DNA from: JBKPCD01 sp046727175
GTDB taxonomy: Bacteria > Acidobacteriota > Vicinamibacteria > Vicinamibacterales > 2-12-FULL-66-21
Assembly (NCBI GenBank): GCA_046727175.1
Contig: JBKPCD010000050.1
Span: 1 to 38,166, forward strand
DNA: 38,166 nucleotides
Direction: 5' to 3'
Below are positions 1 through 6,413 of this stretch, piece by piece. The position numbers and the translations under genes were made by a program. The stretch's first letter is position 1, and the number at the start of each line of letters is the position of its first letter. The notes under the pieces are model-generated. The model worked only from the letters and a program-made list of their open reading frames with translations. It was not told the origin of the DNA and did no database searches.

Positions 1-1322
1 TAGCGCAGCGCGATGTTGCCGAGCAGCACCGTTTCGGTGAACGGACCGGCGTAGTCGAAGTGCGACACCGCCTGCCCCTTCTGTCGGATCGCATCGAGCC
101 AGTTCTTCTCGTGGCCAGGGCGTCCTTCAGGCACCCTGGGCAGCGTCCGCGGCGGACGCTGGAACGCCTGCATCACCGACTCCGGGATGAGGCGCGGGCT
201 CTCCGAGTAGGTCTCGCACCACATCTTGCCCTTGTCCCCGATGAAGATCGTGCCCGACTGCGGCAGCCTCCGTTCCGGCTCGAGATCCTGGGGGCGCTCG
301 GGCAGCAGGCCGCCGTCGTACCAGTGCAGCTTCACCGGTGGCATGGTGCCGCGCTCGGGGAAGGTCAGATGGATCATCGACGACGGAGGATAGCTGTCGT
401 TGTACTGCACGCGCTGGCCAAACCCTTTCTGTCCGGGCTCCGGGGGCAGGAAGTTGTAGGCGATCGTCGCCTCGACGCTGGTCGGCGCGCCGAGCTTCAG
501 GACCGTGTTCGCCGCGTCCATGACGTGACACGCCATGTCGCCCATCGCGCCGGCACCGAAATCCTGCCAGGCGCGCCAGCCGAACGGGTGGTACGTCTTG
601 TGGAACCGGCGCATTGGTGCCGGACCCAGCCACAGCTCCCAGTCCAGGCCCTCCGGCACGGCCTGCTCTTCCGTCGGCCGCGGCATGCCCTGCGGCCAGA
701 TCGGGCGATTCGTCCAGCAGTGCACCTCGCGCACCTGGCCGATGGCGCCGGCCTCGAACCACTCCTGCATCAGGCGCAGCCCCTCCTCGGAGCGCCCCTG
801 ATTACCCATCTGCGTCACGACCTTGTACTTCCGTGCCGCCTCCGTCAGCGCGCGCGCCTCGCTGATGGTGCGCGTCAGCGGCTTCTGCACGTAGACGTGC
901 TTGCCGAGCTGCATCGCCGCCATCGCGATCACGGCGTGCGTGTGATCGGGCGTCGCGACGAGCACCGCGTCGATGTCCTTCTGCTTCTCCAACATCACGC
1001 GGAAGTCTTTGTAGTCGGTCGCCTTCGGGAACTGCTCCAGCGTCGTCCCGCGCTGCGCCCGGCCGGCCTTGGCAGCCGCGCTCTCGTCGCAATCGCAGAG
1101 CGCAACGATGTTGTCGGTCTTCGCCACGTTGAGCAGGTTGTTCGTGCCCATCGCATTGGCGTTCGCGTAGCCCACGATAGCCACGTTGACGGTGTCGCTG
1201 GGCGCCTGGAAGCCTGCGCCCAGCACATGCCGCGGCACGATCGTCAGGCCAGCGGCGGTGGCGGCCACCGTGCCAACGAACTGCCGGCGTGAAACCTCGG
1301 GAGGGGTTGTCTTTTCGGCCAT
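1..1322 (-). CDS. Gfo/Idh/MocA family oxidoreductase, Tat-exported (3' end cut by window edge)
   Basis: NAD(P)-dependent sugar or inositol-type oxidoreductase family, probably periplasmic. The frame opens at ATG 1322 behind a good Shine-Dalgarno (AAGGAG, 7 nt spacing) and stays open to base 1, so the C-terminus is missing. Residues 11-40 form a twin-arginine leader (SRRQF followed by an Ala/Gly-rich hydrophobic stretch). A Rossmann fold follows (VAIVGYANANAMG, then VALCDCDE), with the family's ATPDHTH and the HVYVQKPLT segment that corresponds to the usual EKP motif. The C-terminal part has the GAMGDMACHVMD segment typical of the catalytic domain. Tat-exported members of this type are common in Planctomycetes and Acidobacteria; the substrate cannot be told from sequence. 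Confidence in the family is high. Confidence 0.93.
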   Translation of the reverse strand, partial: MAEKTTPPEVSRRQFVGTVAATAAGLTIVPRHVLGAGFQAPSDTVNVAIVGYANANAMGTNNLLNVAKTDNIVALCDCDESAAAKAGRAQRGTTLEQFPKATDYKDFRVMLEKQKDIDAVLVATPDHTHAVIAMAAMQLGKHVYVQKPLTRTISEARALTEAARKYKVVTQMGNQGRSEEGLRLMQEWFEAGAIGQVREVHCWTNRPIWPQGMPRPTEEQAVPEGLDWELWLGPAPMRRFHKTYHPFGWRAWQDFGAGAMGDMACHVMDAANTVLKLGAPTSVEATIAYNFLPPEPGQKGFGQRVQYNDSYPPSSMIHLTFPERGTMPPVKLHWYDGGLLPERPQDLEPERRLPQSGTIFIGDKGKMWCETYSESPRLIPESVMQAFQRPPRTLPRVPEGRPGHEKNWLDAIRQKGQAVSHFDYAGPFTETVLLGNIALR

Positions 1323-1421
1323 TGCGGTCTCCTTCACCAGAAGCGCGTTGCGCACCCGACAAATGTATCCCGAGCTGACCGCCGCACAGCTGGGAATCGG
1401 AGCGGCTTCGTGCTGCCTTTC

Positions 1422-1557
1422 ATAATTACGGTGACACACCGAGGGTGGCGAGGCGCCCGCCGGGCAAGGCGCGAGGCGTGAAAATATCGGGAATATTTGA
1501 GCGCCGAGCAACGCCGCCAGGTGGGATGCATCGCCAGCCGAATGCCACCGTAATTAT
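1422..1557. repeat. 136-bp inverted-repeat element (MITE/REP-like)
   Basis: Perfect 12-nt inverted termini, ATAATTACGGTG at 1422-1433 and its reverse complement at 1546-1557, enclose about 110 bp without coding content. Inside is a 6-bp AT-rich hairpin (AAATAT 1482-1487 with ATATTT 1493-1498) and GC-rich GGCG/CGCC-containing flanks. It sits 12 bp beyond the stop codon of the Agl23-like gene. Termini of this kind resemble non-autonomous elements mobilised by REP-associated (Y1) transposases; that assignment is from memory and no transposase lies in the window. Confidence 0.6.
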
Positions 1558-1569
1558 AAGAGTCAGCAC

Positions 1570-3132
1570 TTAACCTCCCCCACCAGCGGCACGGGCCAGG
1601 AAACGATCCCACAGCCCGCGCTCGACGTAGAGCGTCAGGAGGACGTCCGGCCTGAGCCCGAAGAACTCCGAGACGTAGCGCTCGCCGAGGGCGGCGTCGA
1701 GCCTCTCCGTATGACCCATCGACGACACGATGACGGGAGCGTTCAGGTCGGGTGCGCCGTTCGTGTCCGTCCAATAGCCGACGTGCGTCATCGACCGCAG
1801 ATACCAGGGCAGCGGCCACTGTTCGTCAGGCGGGGCGATTACCGTGACCGGCATCTGCTCGCGCTCGCGGTGCAGGGCGGCCAGGTCGCGGATGCGCGCC
1901 GCCATGCGGATCGCATCGGGGACCGTCTGCGCGTAGACGTAAGGATTGCGCGGGTCCGACGCGTAGACTACCGACGCCCGCCACGCCTGCCATCCCAGGT
2001 GAGCGGAGGCCATCGCGAGCACGCCAGCCAGCAACACGCGAAGCCGACGCGACGTCGTCGCCTGCGCGAGCGCCGAGACACCGATGCCGGCGGCCACTAT
2101 GGTCAGGGTGTAGAAGGGGAGGAGGTTCCAGGGCGTCTTGTACGGGATGGCAGAGAAGATCGCGAGGGTGATGGCCGCGTTTCCCGTGAAGTATCGGCGC
2201 CAGAACGCCGTTTCGGGCCGCGATGGATCGGGCGCGGTCCACGCCGTCACCGCACCGACGGCGGCCAGGACGAGTACCACCGCCTCCGTCCACCTCAGGC
2301 CGCCGGACGACGACCACGAGAGGAGGCCGAGGTAGTAGTGCCACGGGTGCACGTGGCCGGCGGTACTTACGCCGCGCTGAAAGTACGTGGCGGCGGCCCG
2401 AAACGGCTCGAGGGCGCCGCGCGGATGAGCGAGGAAGGACGAGTAGAAGAGCGCCGCGATTCCCGCGCTTGCCGCGAGGCCTACGAGCAGGGCAATCCGC
2501 CACCGTGCGTTCGCCGGCGCGTCGGACGGCCGCGTCGCCCCGAGCGACCACCACGCAAGAGCGCACGCGGCGAGAGACGCAGGGATCACGATGGCCGACG
2601 TCTCCTTGGTCGCGGCGGCCAGGCCTGCGGCGATGCCGGCCACGACCGGCCACCGCACTCCGCGCTCCGTCGTCGCGCGTCCGATCGCGATCGCGAACGT
2701 CAACGCGAAGCAGGCGAACATCGACTCCTGGATGTACATCCGCGAGTAGAAGACCATGGCGGGAGAGAGCGACATCAGCATGGCGCCAGCCGCGACCGCC
2801 GTACGGCCGACACCGGCCGGCGCCAGCGACAGCAGCAGGATTGTCGCTGTGCCGAACGCCGCCGGCATGACGCGCAGCGTCCACTCGTCGAGCGAGGCCA
2901 GCGTCGCCTGGCCGCGAAGCCAGGCGACGGGCAGCGTCAGGTAGTAGAGCGTCGGGCCGTGATGGTCCCGAGCATCGTAGGCGTACTCGCCGCGCTCCAG
3001 CAGCGCGCCGAACTTGACCGCCTGGTTGGCCTCGTCGTGATGCATCGGCCGGACATCCAGACGGACCAGCCGCAGTGTGAGCCCGACAGCCAGCGCGATC
3101 GCGACGATGACCGCCGCGCTCGCACGGGTCAT
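1570..3132 (-). CDS. Agl23-like (TIGR03663-type) membrane glycosyltransferase-related protein
   Basis: Predicted polytopic inner-membrane protein of 520 aa of the GT-C superfamily, probably using a polyprenyl-linked sugar or assisting its flipping. After an N-terminal membrane helix (res. 8-22) comes the acidic loop HHDEA at 31-35, the place of the GT-C catalytic/metal acidic residue, and the DHHGPTLYYL segment at 56-65 that is characteristic of the 'flippase activity-associated protein Agl23' family. Many hydrophobic helices follow, with a soluble C-terminal part. Its ATG overlaps the stop of the upstream discoidin-like gene (ATGA, 4 bp), so the two are translationally coupled. The true glycan substrate is unknown. 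Confidence 0.85.
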   Translation of the reverse strand: MTRASAAVIVAIALAVGLTLRLVRLDVRPMHHDEANQAVKFGALLERGEYAYDARDHHGPTLYYLTLPVAWLRGQATLASLDEWTLRVMPAAFGTATILLLSLAPAGVGRTAVAAGAMLMSLSPAMVFYSRMYIQESMFACFALTFAIAIGRATTERGVRWPVVAGIAAGLAAATKETSAIVIPASLAACALAWWSLGATRPSDAPANARWRIALLVGLAASAGIAALFYSSFLAHPRGALEPFRAAATYFQRGVSTAGHVHPWHYYLGLLSWSSSGGLRWTEAVVLVLAAVGAVTAWTAPDPSRPETAFWRRYFTGNAAITLAIFSAIPYKTPWNLLPFYTLTIVAAGIGVSALAQATTSRRLRVLLAGVLAMASAHLGWQAWRASVVYASDPRNPYVYAQTVPDAIRMAARIRDLAALHREREQMPVTVIAPPDEQWPLPWYLRSMTHVGYWTDTNGAPDLNAPVIVSSMGHTERLDAALGERYVSEFFGLRPDVLLTLYVERGLWDRFLARAAGGGG

Positions 3133-3797
3133 TTCGGCGCGCCGTAGACCTCGACTTCGACGTAGTGGCTCAGGTCGTTCGTGGTGTTCCCGTTGGAGTA
3201 GAGGCGGACGTACCGCGCCTTCACGCCCTTCGGGTCGATGAGCCTGCCCTCGGCGACCTCGACGTACTCCTTATCGGTCCCAACCCCGAGCTTCGCGGAG
3301 TTGTCGTGGTCGTTGTTGAAGATCGTCGTCACGCCGGCCTTGAAGGCCGGATCGTCGGATACGCTGACGACAACGTCGTGGTAGACGCGCGCCTGGCTGT
3401 GGTAGTGCCAGACGAGCATGGCATGGAGGGCGCGCGACGCACCGAGATCGATCTGCACCCACTGCGGCGACGGCCCGAGCTCGACGAAGAACCCATCGCC
3501 GCCGCTCTTCTCCCCATCCGTGATCATGTCCAGCTCGCCGATGACCGGCTGGCTGTCGCTCGACGTGACCTTCTTGTTGAGCGAGAGCAGGACCGTGCCT
3601 TTCGGAACGTAGAACGGTCCGCGCGACTTGCCCGTGATCTTCTCGAGGTTGGGGCTGCGAATATTGGTCGGCGTGCCGATGAACATCGGCTTGGGGAGCT
3701 TCAGCTTCAGCTCCTCCTTGCCGGGATCCGGCTGCGCGCCGAGGGCCGCCAGGGCAAGAGCCAGTAACACAGAACAGGCAAGGGTGGGATGCGCCAT
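3129..3797 (-). CDS. secreted discoidin (F5/8 type C)-like protein
   Basis: Secreted protein of 222 aa with a hydrophobic signal peptide (about res. 1-21) followed by a beta-rich domain. The segments 'QPVIGELDMITDGEKSGG', 'WVQIDLGASRALHAMLVW' and the ending 'ARYVRLYSNGNT...HYVEVEVYG' match the layout of discoidin/F5-8 type C carbohydrate-binding modules: a WVQIDLG strand near the middle and an RYVRL strand near the end. It probably binds sugars in the envelope. Start chosen at ATG 3797, which begins the signal peptide. Its stop overlaps the start of the Agl23-like gene, suggesting a shared role in glycan handling. No catalytic motif is visible. Confidence 0.75.
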   Translation of the reverse strand: MAHPTLACSVLLALALAALGAQPDPGKEELKLKLPKPMFIGTPTNIRSPNLEKITGKSRGPFYVPKGTVLLSLNKKVTSSDSQPVIGELDMITDGEKSGGDGFFVELGPSPQWVQIDLGASRALHAMLVWHYHSQARVYHDVVVSVSDDPAFKAGVTTIFNNDHDNSAKLGVGTDKEYVEVAEGRLIDPKGVKARYVRLYSNGNTTNDLSHYVEVEVYGAPK

Positions 3798-3951
3798 CGA
3801 AAGTCCTCGAGACGGGACGTTGTGGTTTCCGGGCGAGCCGCTGAACCGGGCTCACGGGCATTTCCCCGATCCTACTACGGCGGCCTGAGCGGCGGCGCCA
3901 TCGGTCTATGATGCGGATGACCGGGCCACAGCCGCTCCCGGAGGATGCACC

Positions 3952-4029
3952 ATGACGCCGACGAAGGGTACCCGACGAGAGTTCATCGCGACGGGATGTC
4001 TGGAGTTCAGTTCGCGAGGTTGCGAGTGA
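3952..4029 (+). pseudogene. orphan Tat-leader start, probable 5' remnant of a lost gene
   Basis: A strong Shine-Dalgarno (GGAGGA at 3940-3945) precedes ATG 3952, which opens MTPTKGTRREFIATG, the typical beginning of a twin-arginine leader. The hydrophobic core never follows: after 25 codons the frame stops at TGA 4027-4029. The rest of the 315-bp gap 3798-4112 shows no coding signal on either strand. The likely explanation is that the downstream body of a Tat-exported protein gene was deleted; a short functional peptide is less likely. Confidence 0.45.
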
Positions 4030-4112
4030 GGTCGGGCTGAGCCAACGACGGTCGACTTCTTGGCCGGACGTTTTGCGGGACCCGCCACGAACCGCAGGCT
4101 GTCAGTCAGGCC

Positions 4113-5621
4113 TCAAAGCGGACAGATCCAGAGTTTGTACGTCAGCATCTTGCCGCCGGGACAGTTCTCGGGCGCGAGCCGGACGGCCTGGTCACGGTGG
4201 GCATCAACCAGTTTCTCGAATTCGCGTATCCTCTGGAAATTGTCCGATGCAACGATGATCCGTTCATTGGTGAGAAACGTAATCGCGTACGCACGCCAGT
4301 AGTCAGCCTTCGCATACTTCACCCGGCGCGATTCGAGATCGCGCGCGATCAACCGCTTCGGGTTGTCGGGTGTGTTGGTGACGTATTCCCTCAGGAGTTG
4401 CGCATGTGAGAGGGCGGTGACGCCGACGGCGGCGAACGCGATGCCGATCCATGTGGTGCGCAGCCAAGACCAGGGGACGACTTTCAGAAACCACGCACCC
4501 AGACCGACGACGGCCAGCGTGGAGAGCAACTCGTACCGCAAGATCGTGGGATGTAGCCGACCGCAGCGGCCGATGACATATCCGGCCGCCGAGAAGAGGC
4601 CGGTGAGCACGAGGTATGCGCAGAAGTTGTACTCTTGCCTCCAGCGGCGCTCGCGCAGCAATCGGTAGCCAATCGCGGCAATCGGAAGAAGCACCGCCAC
4701 GGCCATGTTGATCCACGAGCCGTATACGCCCTGGGCGCCGGTGCTCTGTATCGAGAGCTCGTAGAGCGGCATCGGACGGGTGCCAAACAGTACCGGCCAG
4801 TGGTCTGTAAAGAGCTGGACTATGCCGGCCGGCAACGATGCGAGCTCTCCGCACCACCTGTCCGCCAACCCGAGTACGCTGTCCCGTGGCCGCCACAGAT
4901 CCGCCGTCGATGTGCCGGGGCCGGCCGCCGACGAGTGGTATTTCAGCACCTGCACGACCAGCCACACTTCCGCCGCGGTCCGGAACATTGCGAAGCGCCG
5001 GCGTAAGCCTTCCCACGTCCGGAGCGCACCCTCGATCGCCTCCACGGCAATCAGAGCGACGAGCGCGTAGAGCGTAAACTCCCGATGCAGGAACCCGAGG
5101 CCGAATAAGAATCCGCACCATCCAGGACGCGCCCTGGCCAGCCAGATGAGCAAGGTGTACACAAACGGGGCGACGTTCCCGCCGTTGGGCGCGAGAATCT
5201 CCGCCGCTGCGGCCGGCGATGGCAGCGCAAAAAACAGGACCGGTACGAGCGCGACGTACGGGCGCAGGCCGACCTCGCGCTCGAGTGTTCGCAGGAGGAG
5301 GAGTGCGACGCCGATGTTGAGGACCAGAAGCGGCAGCTTCAGCGTCGTGACCGATACACCCGCGAGTGCGAACACGGGAGCAGCGAGGTAGGCCTCGACA
5401 CCGAGCATGTAGGTCTGGCCGTAGTAAAAGACCGGGAAGGCGCGACGCTCGACCAGATGCTTCGCCATCAGCCCGATGATGGCCTGGTCGGAGTCGAAGT
5501 AGGACTGTTCCCAGAAGACGAAGACGATCGAGCGCAGGACCACGAGCAGAACGAGCACAGCTGCAGCGATCCACCGCTCACGGTTTGGTAGTGCGGTACT
5601 GCCGCAGCGCACTACACGCAT
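4113..5621 (-). CDS. GT-C-type membrane glycosyltransferase (family 39-like)
   Basis: Predicted integral membrane protein of 502 aa. An N-terminal helix (res. 17-37) is followed by a periplasmic loop with FDSDQA (42-47) and AKHLVE, the position of the catalytic acidic residue in polyprenyl-phosphate-dependent GT-C enzymes; about ten more hydrophobic helices follow, and a short soluble tail ends in a KLWICPL motif. ATG 5621 is preferred over the upstream in-frame ATG 5657 because a promoter-like sequence lies between them and because the membrane topology starts right after it. Divergent from the signalling cassette. The sugar donor and acceptor are unknown. No close family name can be assigned beyond GT-C/GT39-like. 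Confidence 0.75.
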   Translation of the reverse strand: MRVVRCGSTALPNRERWIAAAVLVLLVVLRSIVFVFWEQSYFDSDQAIIGLMAKHLVERRAFPVFYYGQTYMLGVEAYLAAPVFALAGVSVTTLKLPLLVLNIGVALLLLRTLEREVGLRPYVALVPVLFFALPSPAAAAEILAPNGGNVAPFVYTLLIWLARARPGWCGFLFGLGFLHREFTLYALVALIAVEAIEGALRTWEGLRRRFAMFRTAAEVWLVVQVLKYHSSAAGPGTSTADLWRPRDSVLGLADRWCGELASLPAGIVQLFTDHWPVLFGTRPMPLYELSIQSTGAQGVYGSWINMAVAVLLPIAAIGYRLLRERRWRQEYNFCAYLVLTGLFSAAGYVIGRCGRLHPTILRYELLSTLAVVGLGAWFLKVVPWSWLRTTWIGIAFAAVGVTALSHAQLLREYVTNTPDNPKRLIARDLESRRVKYAKADYWRAYAITFLTNERIIVASDNFQRIREFEKLVDAHRDQAVRLAPENCPGGKMLTYKLWICPL

Positions 5622-5630
5622 GCGGGATGC

Positions 5631-5657
5631 ATCATATATTAGCGCTCGCGGCGTCAA
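5631..5657 (-). promoter_or_regulatory. sigma70-like promoter for the GT-C gene, nearly leaderless
   Basis: On the minus strand TTGACG (5657-5652), a 15-nt spacer and TATGAT (5636-5631) resemble -35/-10 boxes, with the spacer 2 nt shorter than ideal. Transcription would begin about 3 nt before ATG 5621, giving an almost leaderless mRNA. The rest of the gap 5658-5948 shows no gene. Confidence 0.35.
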
Positions 5658-5948
5658 CGGTCTGCGCTTCGGCCGCGGCGCCTGATCATCACGTGGAGGC
5701 GCCCGTCGCGCGGTTAGCCATTACCGGCGCGAGAAGCGCATGCCAACCGCAATCATCCGGCGATGTCGCATCCTTTGAGGCCTCCTCGGGTGCTGCCCGA
5801 CGGCATTGTCAATTTCCAACCCGTGAGTGGTTCGTCAGAAGATCGCCGTCACCCGAAAGCCTCCGGTCCGACGCCCCGCCATTGGAGAGAGTTAAACGCT
5901 TGCGTGAGCTGCGTCCCTAGCTGCGCCGCGCCGGGATTGAGTGTGTCG

Positions 5949-6075
5949 ATCGGACAAACTGGCTCCAAAAAACCACGATGCGCCCAACGCGTGCTTGCGC
6001 AGCAGCTGGAACAGTGGCGGCGGCGGTAGCTACCATGCCTGCCGTTACGAGATACGCGGTCGTCCGGACTCTCAT
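5949..6075 (-). pseudogene. 5' fragment of a GDSL esterase gene, frameshifted
   Basis: The peptide beginning MRVRTTAYLVTAGMV and ending RIVVF aligns with the N-terminus of the intact esterase at 10696 (MRLRTTALLAAATLA ... RIVVF). Directly after RIVVF a run of six T on the coding strand (A at 5967-5972) carries one extra base relative to the intact copy; removing it restores GASLSD, the catalytic block, after which similarity ends at about 5949. The Shine-Dalgarno and 5' leader are also shared. It is therefore a truncated, frameshifted inverted paralogue. Confidence 0.8.
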
Positions 6076-6118
6076 CGTGTCCTCCTGATCACGCGCAAAG
6101 TCCGCTGCGCTCGTGAGG

Positions 6119-6147
6119 TACTTCAGGGAAACGGGCGAGAGGTTACA
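6119..6147 (-). promoter_or_regulatory. ECF-type promoter motif, copy 2 (in the degenerate module)
   Basis: TGTAACC (6147-6141), exactly 15 nt, TGAAGTA (6125-6119). It lies 43 nt upstream of the pseudogene ATG, against 46 nt in the intact copy, and as there the -35 box contains the TAA stop of the preceding kinase-like tail. Confidence 0.6.
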
Positions 6148-6304
6148 GTCGGTGCGTCGGGACAGCGCGGAGGGCCTGTTCCCTGAGGGTGCGCGCGAGC
6201 GCGGCGAATCCGTCGAGATCGGCGTACGCGACGTCATTGCCGGGGACGGCGAACAACCGAGCGAGACCAAAGTCGAGCAAATACGCCGAAGCAGAATCCT
6301 GTAC
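6143..6304 (-). pseudogene. 3' fragment of a pseudokinase-like gene
   Basis: Minus-strand codons read VQDSASAYLLDFGLARLF ... LDGFAALARTL and end at TAA 6145-6143. This aligns with VQPGFPAAWLLDFGLASFL ... IAGLERLAQRV, the last 54 residues of the pseudokinase at 9927-10625, including the DFG motif and the same stop/promoter overlap. The kinase part upstream of this is gone; similarity ends at about 6304, close to the promoter region of the divergent PDZ kinase. Confidence 0.75.
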
Positions 6305-6413
6305 CCACCGTACCGCGGTGGGTCTTGTGGTACACTCTCTGCGGCTCAGTCGGGCCATCCGTTCACCCAAAATAGCAGCCGTCGGTGTTCACAACCGGCG
6401 GCATGGTGGCCCA

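Noticed and set aside
60..1292. 410-codon plus-strand open frame
   Set aside because: It is antisense to the Gfo/Idh/MocA gene, Arg/His-rich without family features, and caused by GC-rich codon bias.
1711..3147. 478-codon plus-strand open frame
   Set aside because: Antisense shadow of the Agl23-like gene; low-complexity Arg-rich translation.
6189..6413. N-terminal extension of the PDZ kinase from GTG 6189
   Set aside because: It is antisense to the degenerate module, lies partly upstream of a -10-like box, and holds no domain or ribosome site.
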